DNA of 64,000 bases from Plantactinospora soyae (GCF_014874095.1 NZ_JADBEB010000001.1:1116001-1180000); one strand, 5' to 3'. Counted from the stretch's first letter, positions 53,589 through 63,206 are shown. The notes: generated by a model not told the origin, from the letters alone. Numbers and translations are program-made.

Positions 53589-54215
53589 TCAGGGGGCGCC
53601 GAGCCGCTCGTGCAGTTCGCCGCCGGTCAGGTCGGCCAGGTAGAGCGGGGAGCCGGGCTGCTGCCGGCGCCCGTCGGCGAGGCCCCCGGCGTCGACCGGC
53701 TCGAACCCGACCTGCTCGATCAGGGCGGAGACCCGCCGTTTCGCGTCGACGTCGTCGCCGGAGACCGGCATGCCGTACCGCTGCATGGCGGAGGACTGTC
53801 GGCCGTACTCGCGCAGGTGGTCCCAGCGCATCGTGTTGAACGTCTTGACGAGCCGGGCGCCGCCGAGATGCCGCTGGAGCAGTTCACTGGAGGTGGTCCG
53901 GCCCTCGTCGAGTTCCGGATAGTGTCCGTCCCGCTCCGGGTAGTAGTTCCCGGTATCGATCACGGTCTTCCCGGACATCGGATCGGCGGGCACCTCGGTG
54001 TGGCGCCCGAACGGCACGGAGACCACCACCACCTCGCCGAACCGGGCCGCCTCCTCGACGGTGGCCGCCCGCACCCGCCCGTCCAGTTCCTCGGTCAGCC
54101 CACGAAGCGTCTCCGGTCCCCGGGAGTTGGCCACCACCACCTCGTGGCCGGCCTTGCTGAACAGCCGGGCCAGGGTGCCCCCGACGTGTCCGGTGCCGAC
54201 GATGCCGATCCGCAC
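53589..54215 (-). CDS. NADPH-dependent F420 reductase-like NADP oxidoreductase
   Basis: About 208 aa from a GTG after GGGAGGG; a longer frame to 54260 is possible. The N-terminal Rossmann motif is GIVGTGHVGGTLA (GxGxxG), followed by VVVANSRG, a phosphate-binding NADP signature. The family includes F420:NADP oxidoreductases and dinucleotide-binding proteins of unknown role. It converges with the AI-2E gene and is divergent from the AraC gene. Confidence 0.9.
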   Translation of the reverse strand: MRIGIVGTGHVGGTLARLFSKAGHEVVVANSRGPETLRGLTEELDGRVRAATVEEAARFGEVVVVSVPFGRHTEVPADPMSGKTVIDTGNYYPERDGHYPELDEGRTTSSELLQRHLGGARLVKTFNTMRWDHLREYGRQSSAMQRYGMPVSGDDVDAKRRVSALIEQVGFEPVDAGGLADGRRQQPGSPLYLADLTGGELHERLGAP

Positions 54216-54355
54216 GACCGCCCCTCCCTCCGCCGTCCGGGCGGCTACCCGGGCAGGCACCCGTCAAACGCCGGCGCCCCGGTCGGCCCGCCCGGCGCAT
54301 AGGCTCTGAGCAGTACCGCAGTACCGCAGGCCTGTGCAGGCCGAGGGGGTGACCG

Positions 54356-55291
54356 ATGGCGACCGAGCCGAGTTCGCAGTTCGTCGCGTACCGTCCGGCT
54401 CCGGCGCTGCGCCCGTTCCTCGCCGGGTACGTCGGATACCGGGAGGTGGGGATTCCCCCGGGCCGGCATCGAGGGCTGCCGTCGCCGTACCTGACGATGA
54501 TCGTCACCCTCGACGAGCCGCTCGTCATGGCCGCCCATCCGGACCCGGCCACCCCGCCGGGCCGGTACGACACGCTCGTCGGCGGCCTGCACACGGCACC
54601 CGCGCTGGTCGAGCACGACGGTCGCCAGTCCGGCGTCCAACTGGCGCTGTCACCGCTCGGCGCCCGGGCGTTGCTCGGTCTGCCGGCCGGCGAACTGACC
54701 AACACCGACCTCGATGCCGGTACCCTGCTCGGTCCGCTCGCCCGCGAACTGCACGAACGGATCCGGGCCGCCCCGACCTGGGCCGAGCGGTTCGCGGTGC
54801 TGGACCGGCTGCTCCTGCGGCGCCTGGATGTCGAGACCCGTCCCCGCGACGAACTGATGTGGGCCTGGCGACGGCTACTGGCGACCGGTGGTGGCGTATC
54901 AATGTCGGAACTGGCCGGGGAGGTCGGCTGGAGTTCCCGCTACCTCAGTCGGTGTTTCGGGATGGAGATCGGATTGAGTCCGAAGCGGGCCGCCCGGGTG
55001 GTGCGGTTCGACCGGGCTCGCCGGCTGCTCCAACGCCGGGCCGGCGCCGGCCGGGCCGGCGGACTGGCCGAGGTGGCCGCCACCACGGGCTACTACGACC
55101 AGGCGCACCTCGACCGGGACTTCCGGGCCTTCGCCGGTTGTCCGCCGAGCCGCTGGCTCGCCGAGGAGTTCCGACTCGCCGACGAGTTCCAGGACGTCGA
55201 GGAGTTCCCGGCCGTCGACGAGTTGTCGACCAGCGACGAGTTCCCGACCGTCGAGGAGTTCCAGGCCTTCGACGGATCCTCCGGCCGTTGA
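54356..55291 (+). CDS. AraC-family transcriptional regulator
   Basis: 311 aa. The N-terminal half is an unassigned cupin-like ligand domain (SGVQLALSPLGARALLG). The AraC double HTH is at about 180-275 (SMSELAGEVGWSSRYLSRCFGMEIGLSPKRAARVVRFDRARRLL, then GYYDQAHLDRDFRAFAG). The last 40 residues are an acidic repeat (DEF, VEEF units) encoded by an imperfect DNA repeat. It is followed after 54 bp by a VOC gene on the same strand, a likely partner. Confidence 0.93.
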   Translation: MATEPSSQFVAYRPAPALRPFLAGYVGYREVGIPPGRHRGLPSPYLTMIVTLDEPLVMAAHPDPATPPGRYDTLVGGLHTAPALVEHDGRQSGVQLALSPLGARALLGLPAGELTNTDLDAGTLLGPLARELHERIRAAPTWAERFAVLDRLLLRRLDVETRPRDELMWAWRRLLATGGGVSMSELAGEVGWSSRYLSRCFGMEIGLSPKRAARVVRFDRARRLLQRRAGAGRAGGLAEVAATTGYYDQAHLDRDFRAFAGCPPSRWLAEEFRLADEFQDVEEFPAVDELSTSDEFPTVEEFQAFDGSSGR

Positions 55292-55345
55292 CGAGTTCCG
55301 AAACGTCCAAGCCGGGTCGGCGGCCGGAGCGCCAGACTCGGCGGC

Positions 55346-55756
55346 ATGACAGTTGATCCGCCACCGCCACAGGTCTGGCCCACGGTTCGCGCCCGGGACG
55401 CCCGGAAACTGATCCGGTTCCTCGTCGACGCCTTCGGCTTCGAGGAGGTCATGGTCAGCGCCGAGGGCGACCTCGTGCACCACGCCCAACTCCGCTGGCC
55501 GCCCGGCGGCGGAATCATGCTGGGCAGCGTCCGCGACGATCCGGAGGACCGGTGGCCGCTCCAGCCGGGCACCTTCGGCGGCTACGTGGTCACGGACGAC
55601 CCGGACGCGCTGTGTACCCGGGCGATCGCGGCCGGCGCCGAGCTGGTCCAGGAGCTACGGGACACCGACTACGGCTCGCGTGAATTCCTGGTACGGGATC
55701 CGGAGGGCAACCGCTGGTCGTTCGGCACCTATCGCGGCGAGCCGTACCGGTCCTGA
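55346..55756 (+). CDS. VOC-family (glyoxalase/bleomycin-resistance-like) protein
   Basis: 136 aa, a two-module VOC fold: an N-terminal VRARDARKLIRFLVDAFGFEE module and a C-terminal VTDDPDALCTRAIAAGAELVQE then EFLVRDPEGNRWSFGTY module. Metal-type residues include His near 46 and the terminal Glu/Asp set, but the exact ligands are not clear. The likely role is binding or detoxification of a small electrophile. It is transcribed after the AraC gene. Confidence 0.92.
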   Translation: MTVDPPPPQVWPTVRARDARKLIRFLVDAFGFEEVMVSAEGDLVHHAQLRWPPGGGIMLGSVRDDPEDRWPLQPGTFGGYVVTDDPDALCTRAIAAGAELVQELRDTDYGSREFLVRDPEGNRWSFGTYRGEPYRS

Positions 55757-55868
55757 TCGCCACGGGCCGTACGGGCCACGCCGAACGGATCGACGCCGAT
55801 CGGGGGCGAGCCGGCGCTGATGACCCGGGGCGGGGTGGGCAGTTCCCGCGCCCCGCCCCGGGTCGCCG

Positions 55869-56324
55869 CTACGCGGCGCTGTACGCCAGGCAACGCTCCA
55901 GCTGGTAGCTGTCGTCGTGTCCCCAGTACTCGGCGATCCGGTCGCCGTCGATCCGGATGATGTCCACTCCGCAGGCCGTCCCGTCGACCCGCCGATGTGC
56001 ACCGATGGGACCGTCGCCTCCGTCGTCGGTACGGGTCCAACGGCCGGCGATCAGGTCGGGCCCGATGATGGGGCCGACCCCGACGGTCAGCCGCGCGTCC
56101 GGATGGCGGTCGTGTCGCGCCGACAGCCAGCCGACGAGTGCCTGCCGCCCGTCGAGGTGTTCCGGGCCGTCAGCGGTTGCCGGCAGGTGGGCTGCCACCG
56201 TGGGGGCGAGGATCTCCTCGACGAGCGACAGGTCGCCGTTGCGCAGCGCCATCCAGTTCGCCCAGAGCATCGGCCGGAAGTCGACCGGGGCGAGGGCCGA
56301 GCTGTGGTTGGTGTTGATGGTCAT
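55869..56324 (-). CDS. SnoaL-like (NTF2-fold) protein
   Basis: About 151 aa; the ATG at 56324 follows GGGAGGAA. The NTF2-like fold has an N-terminal WMALRNGDLSLVEEILAP helix, a central HPDARLTVGVGP and a C-terminal VDIIRIDGDRIAEYWGHDD strand set, typical of SnoaL-like polyketide cyclases and ester-cyclase-like proteins. The catalytic role is not provable from sequence. It lies 93 bp after the YafY-type regulator gene on the same strand and may share its transcript. Confidence 0.88.
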   Translation of the reverse strand: MTINTNHSSALAPVDFRPMLWANWMALRNGDLSLVEEILAPTVAAHLPATADGPEHLDGRQALVGWLSARHDRHPDARLTVGVGPIIGPDLIAGRWTRTDDGGDGPIGAHRRVDGTACGVDIIRIDGDRIAEYWGHDDSYQLERCLAYSAA

Positions 56325-56417
56325 CGCGAGAATTCCTCCCGTGGGCGGTGGTCCGACCCGGCTCACCGCTACGGCGGTGACTCGAGCCGATCTCGTCAGC
56401 ACCATTCTCGTAGGTGG

Positions 56418-57167
56418 TCAGGACAGCATCCTGTCCGCTTTTCTCGACGAATCCGCACTTCCGGGCAGCCGGAGGCGGGTCGCCGGCAGGTCGAGTCCCG
56501 CCTGCCAGACCCGGTCGATCGACCTGCGCGGCGCGACCTCGTCGGTGACGGCCGCCTGACGCATCCGGTCCAGCCGGAATCCCCGCACCTCCTGCCGGAG
56601 CCGGCACCAGCCGACGAGATACCACAGGCGGCCGGCGCCGAGCAGCTCCACCGGCTCGATGAGCCGGGAGGACGCCGTTCCGTGCCGGTCCACGTACTCG
56701 ATCGACAGCACCGTACGGCTCAGCACCGCGTCCCCGGCGGTCCGTAGCACCTGCCGGGCCGGCGCGGGCTCCGGCCCGGACGGGGTCAGCCGGATCCGGT
56801 CCGCGACCTCGCGTACCGCGTCCACATCAGACTGCGACATCACGGCGAGGATCTTGCAGAGCACCGAACGCGCCGCGTCGAGGAACGGGGTGTCGACCAT
56901 CGTCTCCAGCGCGACGGCCGCGGCGATCGCCTCGCGCGGGGTGATGTTGACCGGCGGTAGCGTGTAGGTCCGGTCCAGCGCGTAGCCGCCGCCCCGCCCG
57001 AGCTCCGGATAGATGGGTACGCCGGACTCCTGCAGGGCACCGATGTCCCGCCGGATCGTGCGCGCGTCAACCTCGAAACGTTCGGCGAGCCAGCGCGCGC
57101 TGCGCGGTCTGGGTGCGACCGCACGCAACTCTTCCACCAGGGCGTAAAGCCGATCGGTACGGTTCAC
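56418..57167 (-). CDS. YafY-family HTH regulator with WYL domain
   Basis: 249 aa. The HTH_11 winged helix is at about 1-60 (LAERFEVDARTIRRDIGALQESG). The WYL domain is at about 135-215 with RLWYLVGWCRLRQEVRGFRLDRM. It is shorter than the WYL regulator at the left edge because the WCX domain is missing. It probably senses a ligand to control itself and the downstream SnoaL gene. A GGACAG-catc-CTGTCC inverted repeat lies at 56421-56436, within its last codons. Confidence 0.92.
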   Translation of the reverse strand: MNRTDRLYALVEELRAVAPRPRSARWLAERFEVDARTIRRDIGALQESGVPIYPELGRGGGYALDRTYTLPPVNITPREAIAAAVALETMVDTPFLDAARSVLCKILAVMSQSDVDAVREVADRIRLTPSGPEPAPARQVLRTAGDAVLSRTVLSIEYVDRHGTASSRLIEPVELLGAGRLWYLVGWCRLRQEVRGFRLDRMRQAAVTDEVAPRRSIDRVWQAGLDLPATRLRLPGSADSSRKADRMLS

Positions 57168-57433
57168 CTGCCGACTCTATCGATGGGGTACGACGTTTCC
57201 GCCGGCCCTTTCCACCGGCTGTGGCTACCGGACCGGCAGGTCCGGCCCGACCCCGCCGAGGTGGTGCCGCCGGTGCCAGCGCGTCCAGTCGCGATGATGT
57301 CCGGTCGCGCCGACGAGCGGACGGCGCTGGGGCTCGCAGTTCCTTCGCATCCGGTTTGAGCTGGCTGGAGGAGTTGCTGCTGCCGCGTACCCTGACGTCG
57401 CGCCTGGCCTCACTTCGAGACGCTGGAGTCGTC

Positions 57434-57835
57434 ATGTCATTCACCGCTGCTGTTCGTTCGGTGCTCTCCCAGTATGTCGGGTTCGGCGGGCGGGCTCGCC
57501 GCGCCGAGTACTGGTGGTTCTTCCTCTTCTCGGTCCTCGTCGGCATCGTGACCTCGATCCTCGATTCCGTGCTGGGCACCGACTTCGAAGGGTCGAGTAC
57601 GTCAGGTGGCCTTCTGAACCTGATCGCCAGCCTGGCGCTCTTCCTGCCGTCGCTGGCGGTCGCCGTGCGGCGCCTGCACGACACCGACCGTTCCGGCTGG
57701 TGGATTCTGATCGGCCTGATCCCGCTTGTCGGTGCGATTGTCCTGCTGGTGTTCTTCGTGCAGGACGGCACGTCCGGTCCGAACCGCTTCGGTCCCAGCC
57801 CGAAGTACGACCCCGTACCCGGCTGGGCCGCCTGA
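57434..57835 (+). CDS. DUF805 membrane protein
   Basis: 133 aa. The ATG at 57434 is preceded by GGAG; a longer upstream frame is shadow sequence. The DUF805 signature is clear: YVGFGGRARRAEYWWF at the N-terminus, then four transmembrane helices, and the conserved RRLHDTDRSGWW loop. The function of this family is unknown. It is divergent from the YafY regulator gene. Confidence 0.94.
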   Translation: MSFTAAVRSVLSQYVGFGGRARRAEYWWFFLFSVLVGIVTSILDSVLGTDFEGSSTSGGLLNLIASLALFLPSLAVAVRRLHDTDRSGWWILIGLIPLVGAIVLLVFFVQDGTSGPNRFGPSPKYDPVPGWAA

Positions 57836-57942
57836 CGATGATGCCCGCGTGTCGGTGGTAGTTGGTGGCGTCAGCGCGCGGAACAGTCCGGCCGCATGTT
57901 CCGTGCTTGAGCCTCCGTGCTCTGTACCGTACGGTCGCCGGC

Positions 57943-58425
57943 ATGTTGGGCGTGCACTTCGCCATCACCACAGAGCAGGAGCACTCACTGCTTGCGGCTG
58001 ACGGCGATAACGACACGGTGAGCGAGCTCCTCGATGAGATAGAGGAGTCGTGGAGCGATGGCCGGTTGAAGGTCGATACCGACAAGGCTTGGGACGCCAT
58101 CCATCGCTGCCTGACCGACGGCACGCTGGGCCCGGACGCCGGCGAGTATCCGCTGTCCCACGTGGTCCTCGGCGGGCGGCATCTCCACGACGAGTACCAC
58201 GTCGTATACGTCAGTGCCCGCGAGGTCCGGAGCGTGGCCGATGCCCTGCTGCCTGTGGACCGAGCGTGGCTTCGCGGCCGGTTCGATGCGATCGACGACA
58301 CCGACTACGACGGCACACATGACGACGCAGATTTCGAGTACACCTGGGACAACTTCGTCGATCTCCAAGCGTTCTATGATCGAGCCGCTGCCGCAGGACG
58401 CGCGGTGCTCTTCACCGCGACCTGA
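57943..58425 (+). CDS. DUF1877 (YfbM-like) protein
   Basis: 160 aa from the ATG at 57943 (MLGVHFAITTEQE). It is a soluble acidic protein. The DUF1877 pattern includes an N-terminal LGVHFAIT strand, DTDKAWDAIHRCLTDG, and a long C-terminal helix (YTWDNFVDLQAFYDRAA). YfbM-like proteins have no established role; some are linked to toxin-type loci. It follows the DUF805 gene by 107 bp. Confidence 0.85.
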   Translation: MLGVHFAITTEQEHSLLAADGDNDTVSELLDEIEESWSDGRLKVDTDKAWDAIHRCLTDGTLGPDAGEYPLSHVVLGGRHLHDEYHVVYVSAREVRSVADALLPVDRAWLRGRFDAIDDTDYDGTHDDADFEYTWDNFVDLQAFYDRAAAAGRAVLFTAT

Positions 58426-58587
58426 GCCAGAGTCCGGTGCGCTCGTCTGCCACGCGGAGGGCGTTGACATTGACTATGTGTGGTCACGCACAGTGAGGTG
58501 TAACTACCTATCACGCCTCTGGCCCCAGTCCCGCCTCCGCTGATCGTGTCATTCTCCGTGCGGTGGTAGCCGCATACCTGGGCCGGT

Positions 58588-58690
58588 AGTGCGGTGACAC
58601 GCGCCTACACACCCAGTCCGACCTGCGCGTCTACCTGACCTGGTGCACCAATCACGACTTGGAGCCGCCAGCTGCTGCGCACAGCGGACA
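58588..58690 (+). pseudogene. Tyrosine-recombinase N-terminal (SAM-like) remnant
   Basis: One short open frame, bounded upstream by a TAG, reads TRLHTQSDLRVYLTWCTNHDLEP. This fits the N-terminal core-binding domain of phage integrases (TRxxYxxDLRxYLxWCxxxGLxP). No catalytic C-terminal domain (RHRY) follows. It is a relic of an integrase gene in a 370-bp gene-poor patch before the uridine-kinase-like gene. Confidence 0.45.
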
Positions 58691-58792
58691 TCGATCACTG
58701 CGGGAACAAGAGCCTCAACTCCATGTATCGTCTCGATATATCGGTCCGATACTTGAAATGCAGTGCGCTAGGCGCACGGATAGGGGCAGACG

Positions 58793-59497
58793 ATGGAACA
58801 CGGCACCCGCGACGATCTCCTTGGCCGGCTGGCCGAGGAGATCGGGTCCGCCACGACCAACCACCCGCTACGGGTCGCCATCGACGGGCCGCCGGCCGCC
58901 GGCAAGACCACGCTGGCAGACGAACTCGAAGTCGTCCTCCACACGCAGGGTCGCGAAGTCATCCGCGCGACGATCGAGGGCTTTCTCTTCCCCCGGGCAC
59001 AGCGCTATCGACGCGGCCAGTACTCGGCAGAGGGCTGCTACTTCGATGCCCACAACCGCGACGCCATGTGTCAGGTGCTGCTCGATCCGCTGGGCCCGGA
59101 CGGAGACCGAAGGTTCCGGACAGCGGTCTACCACCGGGAAACGGACACCACACTGTCCCTCCCAGTCGCCACGGCCCCCGCGGACGCCGTGCTGCTCTTC
59201 GACGGCGTCTTCCTCCTACGTCCAGAGCTGATCAACCGATGGGACCTGAGCATCTTCATGTCCGTCACGTTCGATCGGACACTGGATCGCGCCCAGGCCC
59301 GAGGCACGGCACTCGCCGGACTCGCCGCCGACACAACCGAGATCGAGCGGTCCTGGCGCAACCGCTACATCCCCTCCCAGCAGCTCTACTTCACGCAGGC
59401 CCGCCCGACCGACCACGCGGACATCATCGTGAACAACGACGAGCTCCAGCAGCCCGCCTGGGAAGTCAGACCGCACGGATCGGTACACAGGAATTGA
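58793..59497 (+). CDS. Uridine kinase-like P-loop kinase
   Basis: 234 aa. The P-loop GPPAAGKTT is at about 32-40, and the acceptor/nucleoside side has the DGVFLLRPELINRWDLSIFM segment, as in the uridine kinase/phosphoribulokinase family. An RARGTALAG-like lid region follows. It should phosphorylate uridine or another nucleoside-like substrate using ATP, though substrate choice within this family varies. Weak ribosome site. No other nucleoside gene is adjacent. Confidence 0.85.
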   Translation: MEHGTRDDLLGRLAEEIGSATTNHPLRVAIDGPPAAGKTTLADELEVVLHTQGREVIRATIEGFLFPRAQRYRRGQYSAEGCYFDAHNRDAMCQVLLDPLGPDGDRRFRTAVYHRETDTTLSLPVATAPADAVLLFDGVFLLRPELINRWDLSIFMSVTFDRTLDRAQARGTALAGLAADTTEIERSWRNRYIPSQQLYFTQARPTDHADIIVNNDELQQPAWEVRPHGSVHRN

Positions 59498-59596
59498 CCC
59501 GGATCATCCGTCGGCGATTACAAGGCCCAGGCGCCTGACAACCGGCATCCAGGAATGCCTCACCAAGCGCATCCCGTCACACTCGCTGATGGTGGA

Positions 59597-59989
59597 CTAC
59601 TCGCCGAGCCACGACAGGGACGTCGCTGGCCGTTCGTCCATGGACCCATCACGGACCCGCCACACGGCGGCCCCGCCGCGTTCGTCGGTGATCAGGAACA
59701 GTCCGACAGGGCGATCACCGTCATCGTCGACCGGCGGCATCCCGGCCAGCTCGGTGACCTGTTCACGAAGCCAGGGCAGCTCAGCTTCGCGGATGTCACC
59801 GCCGTAGAAGAGGTACAGCGTCCAGTTGAACGGCGCTGCCGGAAAGGCCCAGCCACCGGAGTAGAGATTGTGATGGTGCCGCCGGACGATCCCTTCAGCG
59901 GTGCTGCGCTGTTTGAAGTCGAGCTGCAGCCAGCCGCGGGCCGACGCGTACATCCCCATGTCGCCCCACTGTAGGACTAGGTACCGCAT
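59597..59989 (-). CDS. Hypothetical protein
   Basis: 130 aa; GGAGATCAGG directly precedes the ATG. It is a soluble protein rich in aromatic residues (RYLVLQWGDMGMYASARGWLQL, NLYSGGWAF, NWTLYLFYGGD) and without a signal peptide. No family is recognised. It converges with the uridine-kinase-like gene and lies 37 bp upstream of the start of the intergenic region before the second SARP gene's 3' end. Coding quality looks good, but the function is unknown. Confidence 0.7.
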   Translation of the reverse strand: MRYLVLQWGDMGMYASARGWLQLDFKQRSTAEGIVRRHHHNLYSGGWAFPAAPFNWTLYLFYGGDIREAELPWLREQVTELAGMPPVDDDGDRPVGLFLITDERGGAAVWRVRDGSMDERPATSLSWLGE

Positions 59990-60026
59990 CCTGATCTCCG
60001 CACCGGCCGGTACGCCGATCCGGCGC

Positions 60027-63000
60027 TCAGGACGGTCCCGCGCTGCCCACCAGACCGGGTGCGTCGGCCAGCCGCAGCACGATGCTCGCCAGCGCGGGCG
60101 TACGGGTGTCCCGGGGATCGCTGAGAATGTCCGCCCAGAACCGGGCGTCCCGCGCGGCGTCGGCGTTACCGACCTCGTCGTACGCCCGGGCCAGCATGGC
60201 GAGGGTCGCCGCCCGCGCCGACGGCATGCTCATCTCCTCGAAGGTCCCGGCGCAGCGGCGCAGTACCTCGACGGCGGCCTCGGCCCGCCCCTCGCCGATC
60301 CAACTGACCGCGAGGTCCCGGGCCAGTCCGGTGGCCCACGGCCGGTCGCCCAACTGCACCGCCAGGTCGTGGCTCTGCTGGAGCCGGTGCACCGCCTCCG
60401 CCCGCCGGCCCAGGCAGACCGCTGCCGAGGCGAGATGACGCAGCGCCGCCAACAGCACGTACCGGTCGCCCACGGTCCGGAGCAGGTCCACCGCCCGCTC
60501 GGCGGCGGCGTACGCCAGCGACGGCTCGCCGCGCAGCAACCGGGTCACCGCGAGCGCGTTCAGGCACCGCGCCGTGACGATCTCCGCAGCGCCCAGTTCA
60601 CCGGCCTCCTCCACCGCCGCCCGGTCCACCTCCAGGGCCTCGTCGAGCCGACCCAGCCCCCGGTAGGCGGCGGAGAGGACCGGGGCGGCCAGCAGGGCAC
60701 CCAGCGGATCCCCCTCGGCCCGGAACAACTCGACCGCCCGTCCGGCCGTCCGCGCGGCGTCCTCGGCCTGGTTCTGATAGTCGTGCAGCACCGCCTGGTC
60801 ACTGAGCAGGCAGGCCAGGCCGTGCCGGTCGTCGAGCCGCTCGAACCGGGCCCGTCCGCTGCTCAACCGCTCGGCCGCGCCGAGCAGGTCGCCCCGGGCC
60901 AGCCGCAGCACCCCGGTGACGAACTCGGTACGCGCGACCGTCCGATCGTCGCCGCACCGCTCGGCCGCCTGTCGGGCCAGCCGCTGCACGACCTGCAACT
61001 TCGTCCAGTGGCCGTGCACCCAGAGGAAGGGCGCGAGCCGCCTGGCGAGCACGATCGCCTCCCGGTCGGCGGCACCGTCCCACGCCTGGCCGAGCAGACC
61101 GAGCAGGAAGTCGAGTTCGGCCGTGAGCCAGCCGACCGGATCGACGGCGATCCGCTCGGTGACGTTCTGGCGGGACCGGACCGGCTCCGGCGGTTCCTCC
61201 AGCCGGGCCCAGGTCAGGGTCCGGGGCAACCCACGGGCGGCGATTCCCGCGAGGGCGATGGCCGCCGCCAGCACGCGACGCCGGGCCCGCGACCGCCGCC
61301 CGTCCCCCACACCGTCCCGGGTCGCCGACCGGTCCCCCACAGCCGAAGCCGACCGGTTCTCAGCAGCCGAAGCCGGCCGGTCTCCCGCGGCCGAAGCCGA
61401 CCCGTCCCCCACAGCCGAAGCCTGCCGGTGCGACCCGTCCGTGCCGGCGAGTTCCTCGGCGTAGACGCGCAGCAGATCGTGCAGGCGGTAACGCGGCTCG
61501 GCGCCGGGCACCGAACGGTCCACCTCCAGCAGGCTGGCCTCTACCAGTTCGTCGAGGACCCGGTCGACGTCGGCGTGGTCGAGCAGTTCGGCGACCGCCC
61601 AGGACGCGAAGCTGACCGGCCCGAGCGAGCCGAGCAGGCCGAACGCCTCCCGGGTTGCCGGCGGGAGCGCCTGCACACTGAGCGCGAGGCTGGCCCGTAC
61701 CTGCTGGTCACCGGCGGCCAGTTCGTCGAGGCGCTGCCGTTCGTCGTCGAGCCGGTCCGCCAGGATCGCCAACGGCCAGGATCGGGTGACGAGCCGAGTA
61801 CCCGCAATCCGTACCGCGAGCGGAAGGTTGCCGCACGCAGCGGCGATCCGGGCCGCCTGGCCGGGCTCCTCCGCCACCCGGTCCGATCCGACGACGTGGG
61901 CCAGCAGCGCCCGCGCCTCCTCGTCGGTGAGAGGACCGATCGGCAGGTGCCGGGCGTCGATCAGGCCACTCAACCGGCGACGGCTCGTGGTCAGCACGGC
62001 GCTGCCCGGCGTACCCGGCAACAGGGGCCGGACCTGCGCGGCGGTCGCGGCGTCGTCCAGCACGACGAGCACCCGCCGGTCGGCGAGCCGGGCCCGGTAG
62101 GCCGCGGCGAGGGCGGAGAGGTTCTGCGGCAGGGCCGATCCGGGTACGCCCAACACCCGCAGCAGGTCGGCCAGGACGGCGGCGGGATCCCGGGGCGCGG
62201 CCGAGGCGCCGGTGAGGTTGACGAAAAGCTGCCCGTCCGGGAACCGGGCCCGGAGCCGGTGCGCCGTCACCACCGCCAGGGCGCTCTTGCCCACCCCGGG
62301 CTGACCCGACACCGCCACCACCGGTACGCCGCCGGCATCCGCCCGCAGCAGTTCCTCGATCCGGTGCAGGCTGCCGGTACGGCCGACGAACCCCGACAGT
62401 GCCGGAGGCAGCTGGCAGACCGGAAACGGTGACCGGGCGACCGCCCCGGACCGGTTCGGGCGGGAGATGGAGGGCTCCTCGCCGCGCAGGACCGCCTGGT
62501 GCAGCCCGCGAAGCTGCGCGCCCGGCTCGATACCCAGCTCCGTCACCAGCGTCTCGCGGGCGTGCTGATAGGCCGCCAGCGCCTCGGCCCGGCGACCGGC
62601 CCGGCACAGCGCGACCATCAACTGCCCGTGCGGCCTCTCCCGCAGCGGCTGTTCGGTCACCAGCCGGTGCAACTCGGCGAGCACCGGAGCGAGGTCGGCG
62701 TCGGCGGCGAGGTCGGCGTCCACACAGTCCTCCTGTGCACCGACCCGCTCCAGCTCCCAGCGGGCGAGTTCGGGCTCCAGGGTCGGCACCGACAGATCGG
62801 CCAACGGCCGTCCCCGCCACTGCCGGAGCCCGCGCCGGAACCGCTCCGCCGCGGTGACCGGATCGCCCGCCGCTAATGCCGCCCGCCCGATGGCGACCTC
62901 GCGCCGGAACACCAGCACGTCGACGTCGTCGGTGTCGACCCGGAGCAGATAGCCGTCGCTGCGGTGTTCGATGACCACGCCCGGCAACCGGTCCCGCAAC

Positions 63001-63206
63001 CGGGAAACGTACGTCTGGAGGTTCGACGCGTACGAGGCCGGTGGTCGGTCCGTCCACAATGCTTCCACGAGGCGGTCGACCGTCACCACCTCTCCGGCGC
63101 CGACCAGCAGAACGCCGAGCACCGTCCGCTGGTGCCGACTGCGCAACACCAGTTCGGCGCCGGTGTCCGCGCAGACCCGCAGTGGTCCGAGAACCCCGAA
63201 CTTCAC
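60027..63206 (-). CDS. SARP/AfsR-type regulator with BTAD, NB-ARC and TPR domains
   Basis: 1059 aa, GTG start. Residues 1-95 are the OmpR-like winged helix (RHQRTVLGVLLVGAGEVVTVDRLVEALW) and about 100-245 the BTAD domain. The NTPase has Walker A GQPGVGKS (301-308) and Walker B RVLVVLDDAATA. A helical region and a low-complexity repeat segment (about 595-627) precede C-terminal TPR helices. Leu111 is a TTA codon. It is a cluster- or development-linked activator by family. An array of 23-bp repeats (63544-63643) lies between its start and a divergent partial gene, making that the probable binding region. Confidence 0.93.
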   Translation of the reverse strand: MKFGVLGPLRVCADTGAELVLRSRHQRTVLGVLLVGAGEVVTVDRLVEALWTDRPPASYASNLQTYVSRLRDRLPGVVIEHRSDGYLLRVDTDDVDVLVFRREVAIGRAALAAGDPVTAAERFRRGLRQWRGRPLADLSVPTLEPELARWELERVGAQEDCVDADLAADADLAPVLAELHRLVTEQPLRERPHGQLMVALCRAGRRAEALAAYQHARETLVTELGIEPGAQLRGLHQAVLRGEEPSISRPNRSGAVARSPFPVCQLPPALSGFVGRTGSLHRIEELLRADAGGVPVVAVSGQPGVGKSALAVVTAHRLRARFPDGQLFVNLTGASAAPRDPAAVLADLLRVLGVPGSALPQNLSALAAAYRARLADRRVLVVLDDAATAAQVRPLLPGTPGSAVLTTSRRRLSGLIDARHLPIGPLTDEEARALLAHVVGSDRVAEEPGQAARIAAACGNLPLAVRIAGTRLVTRSWPLAILADRLDDERQRLDELAAGDQQVRASLALSVQALPPATREAFGLLGSLGPVSFASWAVAELLDHADVDRVLDELVEASLLEVDRSVPGAEPRYRLHDLLRVYAEELAGTDGSHRQASAVGDGSASAAGDRPASAAENRSASAVGDRSATRDGVGDGRRSRARRRVLAAAIALAGIAARGLPRTLTWARLEEPPEPVRSRQNVTERIAVDPVGWLTAELDFLLGLLGQAWDGAADREAIVLARRLAPFLWVHGHWTKLQVVQRLARQAAERCGDDRTVARTEFVTGVLRLARGDLLGAAERLSSGRARFERLDDRHGLACLLSDQAVLHDYQNQAEDAARTAGRAVELFRAEGDPLGALLAAPVLSAAYRGLGRLDEALEVDRAAVEEAGELGAAEIVTARCLNALAVTRLLRGEPSLAYAAAERAVDLLRTVGDRYVLLAALRHLASAAVCLGRRAEAVHRLQQSHDLAVQLGDRPWATGLARDLAVSWIGEGRAEAAVEVLRRCAGTFEEMSMPSARAATLAMLARAYDEVGNADAARDARFWADILSDPRDTRTPALASIVLRLADAPGLVGSAGPS
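61329..61424 (-). repeat. In-frame 24-bp tandem repeat x4 in the SARP gene
   Basis: Four 24-bp units (61329, 61353, 61377, 61401) encode eight-residue blocks of the SASAxGDR type in the linker after the NTPase domain. The period is a multiple of three, so copy-number change keeps the frame. Confidence 0.9.

Noticed and set aside
59901-62432. An 843-residue open frame on the plus strand
   Set aside because: It is antisense to the second SARP gene, with shadow composition and no domain pattern.
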